Assembly (NCBI GenBank): GCA_036496265.1 | Contig: DASXLL010000066.1 | Location: 1 to 7,586, forward strand | DNA: 7,586 nucleotides | Direction: 5' to 3' | Origin: CAYLLN01 sp036496265 | Lineage (GTDB): Bacteria; Planctomycetota; Planctomycetia; Pirellulales; Pirellulaceae | Shown: piece by piece, positions 1 to 5,159 of the stretch | How positions within the stretch are numbered: the first letter of the stretch is position 1 | Layout: each line of letters begins with the position of its first letter | The notes under the pieces: generated by a model | What the model was told of the DNA's origin: nothing | The model's database searches: none | Seen by the model: only the letters and a program-made list of their open reading frames with translations | Made by a program: the position numbers and the translations under genes

Positions 1-52
1 ATTGAGCGTCGGTGAGATCCGTGAGATAGGCCTTTCGCGAAGTGGCTTCCAT
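1..52 (-). CDS. IS5-type transposase, N-terminal fragment (cut by window edge)
   Basis: Read on the minus strand from an ATG at 52-50, the frame gives MEATSRKAYLTDLTDAQ and then leaves the window. The string RKAYxTDLTDAQ is the typical opening of IS5-family DDE transposases, which usually begin 'RK.YPTDLTDAQW..l.PLLP' (the DUF4096-like N-terminal domain). A strong Shine-Dalgarno AGGAG lies at 64-60, seven bases before the ATG, which supports this start. The enzyme would cut and join the ends of its own insertion sequence. The catalytic DDE core lies outside the window, so I cannot say whether the gene is intact. Only 17 codons are visible, but the motif is distinctive. Confidence 0.75.
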   Translation of the reverse strand, partial: MEATSRKAYLTDLTDAQ

Positions 53-140
53 GCCGGCACTCCTAAAACAAGGGACAAGGGAATCCCTGAATCTACGAGG
101 AATGGCGAAACTGCGTCGAGATCACTTCTCGGATAGGCTC
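1..140 (-). mobile_element. End of an IS5-family insertion sequence (5' side of the transposase)
   Basis: The transposase start at 52 faces out of the window to the left, so its leader and terminal inverted repeat should lie to its right. Read on the minus strand from 140, the sequence begins GAGCCTATCCGAGAAGTGAT, which looks like a terminal repeat. The three bases just outside it are TTA (141-143), which fits the TNA target duplicated by IS1031-type members of the IS5 family. The distance from this end to the ATG, 88 bp, is normal for such an element. The other end and its matching repeat are outside the window, so the boundary is inferred. Confidence 0.5.
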
Positions 141-413
141 TTATATTAGGCGGCGTATTAGCGCGGTACGGGGAAAGAGAAATGGGCATGGTCGTTAGCG
201 AAAGGTGCGCACGTTGGGTCTTGTAGGTCTCCCATAGCTATATTGCAATTGGCGCGAAAAACCGGGCCAGAATTTCGGAAATATTTCGGCTGGGCGGGGA
301 GGTTGGGTAGGCGGGGTATATTTAGTGTTGTTTGTTGGGGCGGGGAACGCAAGTCGGAGCAGGATGGCGAAGCACGGCTGGCCAGCGAGCGAGCAGCAGT
401 GGCACCGGGGAGA

Positions 414-429
414 CGAGGCGGGAGCCTCG
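414..429. repeat. Short palindrome, 6-bp arms
   Basis: CGAGGC (414-419) and GCCTCG (424-429) are perfect inverted arms around a 4-base GGGA loop. It is the first of three hairpins upstream of SDR1. It resembles dispersed spacer repeats of planctomycete genomes, which is recollection and not tested here. Confidence 0.55.
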
Positions 430-437
430 GGGTAGTG

Positions 438-463
438 CGTTCCCAGGCTGGAGCCTGGGAACG
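438..463. repeat. Palindromic repeat, 12-bp perfect arms (REP-like)
   Basis: The arms CGTTCCCAGGCT (438-449) and AGCCTGGGAACG (452-463) are perfect complements around a 2-base loop. A 12-bp perfect hairpin is far stronger than chance predicts. It matches my memory of a very abundant 'GTTCCCAGGCT' dispersed palindrome in planctomycetes. It has no following T-run on either strand, so it is better read as a dispersed repeat than an intrinsic terminator. Confidence 0.75.
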
Positions 464-510
464 AGGTCGCTGGGCGGATGGGAAGGTAACGACATCTCGA
501 AATCCGGGCT

Positions 511-529
511 CGTCACGCGGAGCGTGACG
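511..529. repeat. Palindromic repeat, 8-bp arms, next to the SDR1 ribosome site
   Basis: CGTCACGC (511-518) and GCGTGACG (522-529) are perfect arms around GGA. The repeat ends only six bases before GAGAGG (536-541), the likely Shine-Dalgarno of SDR1. In the SDR1 message it would form a hairpin just upstream of the ribosome site and might affect initiation or stability; that role is inference. It looks like another dispersed 'GTCACGC' palindrome. Confidence 0.7.
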
Positions 530-549
530 GCTACAGAGAGGCAAAATCA

Positions 550-1335
550 ATGGCGGATATTTTTTCGGTGGCGGGGAAGGTGGTGTTGGTGTCGGGAGGG
601 ACGCGGGGGATTGGGTTTGCGATTGCGCGGGGATTTGCGGAGCGGGGGGCGATTGTGGTGGTGACGGGGAGGACGAGCGAGGGGGCTGATGAGGCGGCGG
701 CGAAGTTAAGCGAGGGGGCGATGTTGCCGCCGGTGGGAGTGGGTTGTGATGTGGCGGATGGGGAGCAGGTGAAGCGGTTGGCGGCGAGTGTCGGCGAGCA
801 GTTTGGGCGCGTGGATGTGCTCGTTAATGTGGCGGGGGTGAATCGGCGGAAGCCGGCGATTGAGGTGACGGATGATGATTACGACTTCATCATGGGGACG
901 AACATGCGGGGGGCGTTTTTGCTGTCGCGCGAGATTGGGCGGGGGATGCTGGAGCGGAAGTCGGGCTGTCAGATCAATATTGCGTCGCTGAATACGGACC
1001 GGCCGCTGAAGAATGTGATGCCGTATGCGGTGAGCAAGGCGGGAATTGCGCACATGACGCGGTCGCTGGCGCTGGAGTGGGGGCCGAGCGGTGTGCGGGT
1101 GAATGCGATCGCGCCGGGATTTATCGTGACCGATCTGACGCAGAAGCTGTGGTCGGACGAGACGATGCGTTCGTGGGGTTTGGCGAATACGCCGGCGCGG
1201 AGATTAGGGACGCCGGAAGATTGTGTGGGGGTGGCGTTGTTTTTGGCGTCGGAGGCAAGCTCTTTTGTTACCGGCCAGGTCGTCTACGTCGATGGCGGTT
1301 TCACGGCTGGGTTTTCGTGGCCGATTCCGGGGTGA
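550..1335 (+). CDS. Short-chain dehydrogenase/reductase, gluconate 5-dehydrogenase-like
   Basis: A complete 261-residue classical SDR, the usual family length: a cytosolic NAD(P)-dependent oxidoreductase with a Rossmann fold. Visible motifs are the cofactor glycine motif SGGTRGIG (15-22), R41 after strand beta-2 (often linked to NADP preference), D67 contacting the adenine, NVAG (93-96, a variant of NNAG), and the catalytic set N118, S146, Y159 and K163 (YAVSK). PG at 189-190 and VDGG near the C-terminus complete the fold. The segment VNRRKP after NVAG and the ending resemble gluconate 5-dehydrogenase (IdnO) and KduD-type enzymes of sugar-acid metabolism, so the substrate may be a keto sugar acid; this is inference. 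GAGAGG at 536-541, eight bases before the ATG, supports the start. No partner gene lies nearby. Codons are strongly G-ending. Confidence 0.93.
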   Translation: MADIFSVAGKVVLVSGGTRGIGFAIARGFAERGAIVVVTGRTSEGADEAAAKLSEGAMLPPVGVGCDVADGEQVKRLAASVGEQFGRVDVLVNVAGVNRRKPAIEVTDDDYDFIMGTNMRGAFLLSREIGRGMLERKSGCQINIASLNTDRPLKNVMPYAVSKAGIAHMTRSLALEWGPSGVRVNAIAPGFIVTDLTQKLWSDETMRSWGLANTPARRLGTPEDCVGVALFLASEASSFVTGQVVYVDGGFTAGFSWPIPG

Positions 1336-1343
1336 GGGGAGAG

Positions 1344-1364
1344 GGTTCGGGGTTCGGGGTTGGT
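1344..1364. repeat. Heptamer tandem repeat (GGTTCGG type)
   Basis: Three consecutive 7-bp units lie just after the SDR1 stop: GGTTCGG, GGTTCGG and the diverged GGTTGGT. The 7-bp period matches the tandems at 5111-5131 and 5565-5599 in this window. This resembles the short tandemly repeated heptanucleotides (STRRs) described in cyanobacteria. It runs straight into the inverted repeat at 1362-1397. Confidence 0.6.
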
Positions 1365-1397
1365 GGGCCGGCGCGAGCTTCGCTTGCTGGTCCCACC
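1362..1397. repeat. Imperfect inverted repeat in the SDR1/tolC convergent spacer
   Basis: The outer arms GGTGGG (1362-1367) and CCCACC (1392-1397) pair perfectly. The inner arms GCGAGC (1373-1378) and GCTTGC (1382-1387) pair with one G-U, leaving a TTC loop. It lies 26 bp after the SDR1 stop and could help terminate the transcript, but no T-run follows. It resembles a dispersed planctomycete spacer repeat (recollection). Confidence 0.6.
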
Positions 1398-1439
1398 CTA
1401 CGACTACTAGGAACGGAATGGTAGCTTGCAGTCGTCGCT

Positions 1440-1460
1440 CCACCGGCACAGGGCCGGTGG
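1440..1460. terminator. Hairpin between convergent SDR1 and tolC, possible bidirectional terminator
   Basis: CCACCGGC (1440-1447) and GCCGGTGG (1453-1460) form a perfect 8-bp GC-rich stem with a 5-base loop. It sits 18 bases beyond the tolC stop on the minus strand and about 105 beyond the SDR1 stop, where a shared terminator would be expected. No T-tract follows on either strand, so it may be only a dispersed palindrome. The hairpin is certain; termination is inferred. Confidence 0.4.
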
Positions 1461-1478
1461 CGGCGAGGAATTGAACTG

Positions 1479-3962
1479 CTACTCATCGTTCACGACGCCG
1501 GTGCCGATGGGGCGTTGTGGGGCGCCGCGGAGGGGATTGGAGTTGGAGGCACCCTCACCCCCGACCCACGGCTGCGCCGCGGGTGCCCCGTCTCCCGGAG
1601 GGAGAGGGGACGAATTGTCGCTCCAGAAGCTGGCGGGGGCGACGGGTTGTTGGGGGCGAGTGGAGCGGATGCCGAAGGGCATGACCTTCGGTTCGCCGGC
1701 GGCGTCGTAGCCGGGATTGGAAACGGTGGCCCGCTGGTTGGCTGGGCGGGGCTGCAGCCGCGTGTCTTGGGGCAGGCTGCGCGGCGGCGGCATGGGGCTG
1801 GGCTCGCTCATTTCGACGGGCGGCCTGGCCGGCGTCGGCTCTTGCGAGGGCAGTTCTTCCGCAGTCGTCGTCGCGCCGTTGTCGGCGGTGTTGTTATTGA
1901 GGGCCGGCAAGCCTTGGGCGACGGCACCGCGGCTGATGACCTTCGGCCGTGTCCAGCCGTAATCGACATAGAGGCCGGCATCACGCTCGCGAGCGCGATA
2001 AAGGGCATCCCAGTAGGCTTTTTGCGGCCAGGGGCCTTCGGCGAAGGCGACGCCGTCGTAATCCATGATCGAGCCTTTGCGGGTGTGCAGATCGGCGATC
2101 GACTTGTTGTATTCAATGACAGCCGACCAGAAGGCACCTTGAGCGACGGCTCGGCGACGCTGGGCTTCGAGGACGTCGTCGAGAGCCACGCGGCCAGCTT
2201 TATAAAGCGTTTCACGGGCCTGGACTTCGCGATTCGACGCGTTCCAGCGGTTGGAGTTGGTTTGCGAAAGCTGGAAGTTGGTTTCGAGGTTTCGCAGAGC
2301 GTGGCTCAGGCCGTGGCAAACGTCGAGCTCGGAATCCTCGAGAATGGCTTTCTCGCGGGCCAAGCGAAGCTGAGCGTGGCGAACGGCGGCCAACTCGCGG
2401 CGGAACCCGATGGGCATTTGATACTGGAACAGCACGCTGAATTCCTGAAAATTGCCGCCCAAGAGTTGATTGACGGCGCTGGAGCCGATAGTCACGCCGG
2501 GAACCGGATCGGGGCTGCCCTGGCTGTGAATCAAGTCCTGGCCGACGCCAAGCCAGCGATATTGGGCACCCATATCGAATTGCGGCAGGAGCAGGTTGCG
2601 GGCGAGGATAACCTCCAACTCGCGCTGCTTGACCTGCCAGCGGCGGATGATGAGCTCGGGCCGGCGGGCGACGGCTTCGGCGAGAATATCGGTCCATTCA
2701 AACTCGACGCGGGCGAGCGTGGGGTCGTCTTTCGGTCGGACGAGGCGGCCATCGGTGGCGGCGAGACCCATCAGGAAGCGGAGCTCGTTTTCGACGTCGT
2801 AGAGCGTTCGCAGGGAGGATTCGACCGAGCCGCGGAAGTTGTAGTATTGTTCCTGAGCCTGAGCTTCGGCCTGGACGGGCTCGACGTCGTTGGTGAATTT
2901 GTCGTAGACAATGCGCCAGGTCACGAGGGCACTGTCACGAGCGATTTTGGCCGTTTCCAGGTTGCGGTAAGCGAGGTACAAGTCCCAGTAACGAATTTCC
3001 AGGTTGTTGAGCATGTCCTGGACGTTGGCAAAGACGTTCGTGATTTCAATGTCGGTGCCGATGCGGGCGAGGATGATCGGCATGCGGTTGATCTGCGAGC
3101 CGCGACCGCGGAGCAGCGGATGGCGGGCCTCAAGCTGCATCGATTGAGTCCAGGTGTGCAGGAACGGCTGCGTGCCCAAAGCGGGATTCGCGAAATTGAA
3201 ACCGCGGGTGTTACCTTCGTTGTAGTCGGTGCTGCTGGTGACGGTGAACAAGGTGCCTTCGGCGGTGCGCTTCGACAGGGCGACGTCCATGCCGCCGTTG
3301 TGCAGATTCAAGATGGTGGGGAAGAACGGCGAGGTGGAGCGGACGTTTTGCGGACGGTCCGTCGTGCTCATGATGCCGTTGGAAGGGTCGCTGGTGATGC
3401 TGAGCTGAGTATCGAACTGCGCGAGAGCGGCTTCGACGCCTTGGCGGACGTTGGCGAGACCGCCGTCGGTCGTGGGGCCGTTGAAAGCACCACCGCCGTT
3501 GGCCGTTTGGTTGGTGAGGAAGCTGCTAAGACCGCCGACCTGCTGACCGGGGTTCGATTCGACGACCGCACCATCGTAAGCAGTCACGAAACGGCCGACG
3601 GAATTGAGAACTAGCGCGCCTTCCTGAGTACCGGCGAAGATTTGGCCGTTCTGAAGACGGGCCGCAGCGCCGCCGCGGATGGTCTTGCTGTTGAGCAGCG
3701 CGATCGCCACGCATTCTTCGAGCGTCAGATCCCAGAATTCCTTGAATTCGGGATGGCTCACCGACAGCGGCCGCGTGGATTGGGACGTCTCGGTCAAGAG
3801 CTCGGTATTCAGGTCCGGATGCTGGACCTCCGTCGCGTGATCGATGTAGTGCGAGAGGTCGCCGTCCTCGTGCAGATAGAACGGCTGCGTGGGAACGCAG
3901 CCGGTCATCGCGACCAGAAGGCCAATAATGAGGACACGCCAAGAGGAGACTGGCCGTCGCAT
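1479..3962 (-). CDS. TolC-family outer-membrane efflux lipoprotein, long planctomycete form
   Basis: An 827-residue outer-membrane channel of the TolC/OEP family, the exit duct for tripartite efflux pumps or type I secretion. I start it at the ATG 3962-3960: this gives a clean lipoprotein signal (MRR start, hydrophobic 9-20, lipobox VAMTGC with C22), and AAGGA lies ten bases upstream. An earlier in-frame ATG would add 33 residues encoded by a palindromic repeat. OEP features include WDLTLEECVAIAL (77-89), a strand-rich part (215-280), HPLLRGRGSQINR (281-293), helical WDLYLAYRNLETAK (326-339), and a second helical half ending GRVALDDVLEAQRRR (590-604), the usual 'G..s..DvL.Aq' motif. The domain ends near 635. 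A further 190 residues are Pro/Ala/Gln-rich and probably disordered, making the protein much longer than E. coli TolC (about 470 mature). No inner-membrane pump or adaptor gene is adjacent. Codons are mostly C-ending. Confidence 0.9.
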   Translation of the reverse strand: MRRPVSSWRVLIIGLLVAMTGCVPTQPFYLHEDGDLSHYIDHATEVQHPDLNTELLTETSQSTRPLSVSHPEFKEFWDLTLEECVAIALLNSKTIRGGAAARLQNGQIFAGTQEGALVLNSVGRFVTAYDGAVVESNPGQQVGGLSSFLTNQTANGGGAFNGPTTDGGLANVRQGVEAALAQFDTQLSITSDPSNGIMSTTDRPQNVRSTSPFFPTILNLHNGGMDVALSKRTAEGTLFTVTSSTDYNEGNTRGFNFANPALGTQPFLHTWTQSMQLEARHPLLRGRGSQINRMPIILARIGTDIEITNVFANVQDMLNNLEIRYWDLYLAYRNLETAKIARDSALVTWRIVYDKFTNDVEPVQAEAQAQEQYYNFRGSVESSLRTLYDVENELRFLMGLAATDGRLVRPKDDPTLARVEFEWTDILAEAVARRPELIIRRWQVKQRELEVILARNLLLPQFDMGAQYRWLGVGQDLIHSQGSPDPVPGVTIGSSAVNQLLGGNFQEFSVLFQYQMPIGFRRELAAVRHAQLRLAREKAILEDSELDVCHGLSHALRNLETNFQLSQTNSNRWNASNREVQARETLYKAGRVALDDVLEAQRRRAVAQGAFWSAVIEYNKSIADLHTRKGSIMDYDGVAFAEGPWPQKAYWDALYRARERDAGLYVDYGWTRPKVISRGAVAQGLPALNNNTADNGATTTAEELPSQEPTPARPPVEMSEPSPMPPPRSLPQDTRLQPRPANQRATVSNPGYDAAGEPKVMPFGIRSTRPQQPVAPASFWSDNSSPLPPGDGAPAAQPWVGGEGASNSNPLRGAPQRPIGTGVVNDE
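1551..1609 (-). repeat. Palindromic repeat inside the 3' end of the tolC gene
   Basis: Two hairpins lie inside the reading frame: CCCACGGC (1565-1572) with GCCGCGGG (1576-1583), 7 of 8 paired, and TCTCCC (1591-1596) with GGGAGA (1600-1605), perfect. The CCCTCACC-type flank plus CTCCCGGAGGGAG core looks like an intergenic dispersed repeat of this group. It encodes about residues 785-804 of the protein, Pro/Gly/Ala-rich and in the disordered tail. Whether it is a repeat that entered the gene is an inference from its style. Confidence 0.5.
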
Positions 3963-3992
3963 CGAATTCCCGTCCTTGGTTGGACAACGTGG

Positions 3993-4011
3993 GGCAGGCA
4001 TCGTGCCTACC
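3993..4011. repeat. Palindrome in the tolC leader
   Basis: GGCAGGCA (3993-4000) and TGCCTACC (4004-4011) pair at 7 of 8 positions around TCG. The palindrome lies about 30 bases upstream of the chosen tolC start. It spans the codons an upstream start would add, which is one reason to reject that longer start. Confidence 0.6.
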
Positions 4012-4031
4012 ATCACTCGGTCAGGAGCCTT

Positions 4032-4076
4032 TTTGCCGCGGCGCTTACGCGCCAATGGCAAATCACCGCCTAGCGG
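4032..4076. repeat. Compound hairpin repeat in the tolC leader
   Basis: A two-level stem: outer TTTGCC (4032-4037) with GGCAAA (4057-4062), inner GGCGC (4040-4044) with GCGCC (4049-4053) around TTAC. A small hairpin CCGC (4066-4069) / GCGG (4073-4076) follows. If transcribed with tolC it would lie 70 to 115 bases before the start codon. It could be a dispersed repeat or a structured 5' leader; the sequence alone does not decide. Confidence 0.6.
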
Positions 4077-4302
4077 CAGTGCGATCGTGTTTTCAGGCCC
4101 CCCTGACCGAGTTCCACGTCTCTTGGCAGCGCATGCGCGCTACCGAAACGAGAATTCGGCAGGCATGTTATCGACTGCCTAACCGTCAGACTTTCGCGAA
4201 ACCGCAAAGTCGAGCAGAATTGCCGGGGCGGGTGCTGGCGGTGATAGCAGGAAGTGAACTGCTGGCGATGATCGGTAGCGAGGGAAGACGTGTTGGTTCG
4301 CT

Positions 4303-4324
4303 CCGGGACCAAGTTTGGTCCCGG
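4303..4324 (-). terminator. Perfect 10-bp hairpin after SDR2, possible terminator
   Basis: CCGGGACCAA (4303-4312) and TTGGTCCCGG (4315-4324) are perfect 10-bp arms with a 2-base loop, beginning 14 bases past the SDR2 stop on the minus strand. Position and strength suit a terminator, but no T-run follows, so factor-assisted termination, mRNA 3' end protection or a dispersed palindrome are alternatives. Confidence 0.5.
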
Positions 4325-4338
4325 CTAGTGAAAGTGGT

Positions 4339-5106
4339 TTATTTTGGTGGTAGGCGGATGGCACCATCGAGACGGATGACGGAGCCGTTGAGCATGGGGT
4401 TTTCGATGATTTGCTGGACAAGGTGCGCATATTCTTCGGCGCGGCCGAGACGCGTGGGAAAAACGGTTTGAGCAGCTAGCGATTGTTGGACGGCTTCGGG
4501 CGCTGCTTGCATCATGGCGGTTTCAAAAATGCCGGGGGCGATGGCAACGACGCGAATGCCGAAGCGGGCTAGCTCGCGGGCTGCTGGCAGCGTGAGCGCG
4601 GCGACGCCGCCTTTGGAGGCGGAGTAAGCGGCCTGGCCGACTTGGCCTTCGAAGGCGGCGACGGAGGCCGTGTTGATGATGACGCCGCGTTCGCCTTCGG
4701 CATTGGGCTCGTTCTTCGACATGGCCGCCGCGGCGAGGCGGAGCATGTTGAACGTGCCAATCAAATTGACTTGGATCACCCTTTGAAACAGCGCAAGATC
4801 GTGAGGACCATCGCGGCCGACGATGCGGGCGGCGCCGAGGATGCCGGCGCAGCTTATGAGGCCGTGGAGCGCGCCGAAGCTGCTGATTGCGACGTCGATG
4901 GCGGCTTGGGCTGATTGCTCGGAAGTGACGTCGGTTGCGACGAAGGCGGCTTGGCTGCCGAGTTCAGTGGCGAGTGCTTCGCCGGCTGCTTGGTTTAGAT
5001 CGGCGATGAGGACATTCGCGCCAGCGGCTGCCAGGCGGCGAGCCGTGCCCGCGCCGAGGCCAGAGGCGGCCCCGGTGACTAGAAACGTTGCGCCTTGGAT
5101 TTGCAT
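4339..5106 (-). CDS. 3-hydroxyacyl-CoA dehydrogenase type-2-like SDR (HSD17B10 family)
   Basis: A 255-residue NAD-dependent SDR. The pattern FLVTGAASGLG (8-18), CAGILGAARIVGRDGP (86-101), VNLIGTFNMLRLAAAAM (113-129), GERGVIINTASVAAFEGQ (138-155), YSASK (161-165) and APGIFETAMM (190-199) is typical of type-2 3-hydroxyacyl-CoA / 17-beta-HSD10 enzymes, which oxidise 3-hydroxyacyl-CoA in fatty-acid and branched-chain (isoleucine) breakdown. D36 at the end of beta-2 indicates NAD. Catalytic residues are N114, S148, Y161 and K165. The Asn of the usual N[NC]AG motif is Ser85 here. The start is the ATG 5106-5104, with AGGAG at 5117-5113, six bases upstream; a longer frame adds 13 residues made of heptamer-repeat DNA and is rejected. 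No acyl-CoA dehydrogenase or thiolase gene is adjacent, so pathway use is inferred from family alone. Confidence 0.92.
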   Translation of the reverse strand: MQIQGATFLVTGAASGLGAGTARRLAAAGANVLIADLNQAAGEALATELGSQAAFVATDVTSEQSAQAAIDVAISSFGALHGLISCAGILGAARIVGRDGPHDLALFQRVIQVNLIGTFNMLRLAAAAMSKNEPNAEGERGVIINTASVAAFEGQVGQAAYSASKGGVAALTLPAARELARFGIRVVAIAPGIFETAMMQAAPEAVQQSLAAQTVFPTRLGRAEEYAHLVQQIIENPMLNGSVIRLDGAIRLPPK

Positions 5107-5159
5107 TTTTGACTCCTGACCCCTGACTCGCGTCTGCCCGGCCATTTACGATACGAAGT
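5107..5159. promoter_or_regulatory. 53-bp divergent spacer between SDR2 and mnmG
   Basis: Both genes start outward from this short gap, so both promoters must lie in it or overlap the opposite coding region. The SDR2 side carries a clear Shine-Dalgarno, AGGAG at 5117-5113. The mnmG side has no good Shine-Dalgarno: a GAAG at 5155-5158 is too close to the ATG. TACGAT at 5147-5152 could be a weak -10, but it lies only 7 bases before the mnmG ATG, so the message would be almost leaderless. Promoter assignment is speculative. Confidence 0.3.
5111..5131 (-). repeat. Heptamer tandem repeat supplying the SDR2 ribosome site
   Basis: Three 7-bp units, on the plus strand GACTCCT, GACCCCT and GACTCGC. 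On the minus strand the unit nearest SDR2 reads AGGAGTC, and its AGGAG is the Shine-Dalgarno sequence six bases before the SDR2 ATG. The 7-bp period matches the tandems at 1344-1364 and 5565-5599. Confidence 0.65.

Larger units (their letters stand above)
141..549. other. Gene-free stretch between IS end and SDR1
   Basis: About 410 bp with no convincing gene. Open frames here have no recognisable protein features, and the longer ones run through palindromes. Contents are a 10-bp palindrome GAAATATTTC at 278-287, then three hairpin-forming repeats at 414-429, 438-463 and 511-529 leading into SDR1. A TATATT at 239-244 could be a -10 element, but no well-spaced -35 accompanies it, so no promoter is called. 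Confidence 0.6.
3963..4338. other. Gene-free leader between tolC and SDR2, rich in hairpins
   Basis: 376 bp upstream of tolC and downstream of SDR2, both on the minus strand. I see no gene. It holds the palindromes at 3993-4011, 4032-4076 and 4303-4324 and a 10-bp perfect palindrome TTTCGCGAAA at 4192-4201. The tolC promoter should be here, but no convincing -35/-10 pair stands out. The gap and the hairpins make co-transcription of SDR2 and tolC unlikely. Confidence 0.6.

Noticed and set aside
68..81. Two tandem ACAAGGG units in the transposase leader as a fourth heptamer array
   Set aside because: Only two copies, inside an IS leader; too few to separate from chance.
214..244. A possible promoter (TTGGGT, then TATATT)
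   Set aside because: Spacing of 19 bp and a poor -35 match, about 300 bp from SDR1; not strong enough to call.
158..664. Several overlapping open frames on both strands in the SDR1 leader
   Set aside because: They run through palindromic repeats and give Arg/Pro/Gly-rich peptides with no family features; the plus-strand one overlaps SDR1 in another frame.
1515..3614. A 699-codon open frame on the plus strand opposite the TolC gene
   Set aside because: It lies antisense to a well-recognised TolC-family gene, has no recognisable domain and is explained by the GC-rich, stop-poor composition of the C-ending codons on the other strand.
3963..4061. A 33-residue N-terminal extension of the TolC protein
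   Set aside because: It would place a charged stretch before a good lipoprotein signal peptide and is encoded partly by a palindromic repeat; the ATG at 3962-3960 gives a proper lipobox.
5107..5145. A 13-residue N-terminal extension of SDR2
   Set aside because: It consists largely of heptamer-repeat DNA, and the ATG at 5106-5104 has a well-placed AGGAG and matches the family N-terminus.
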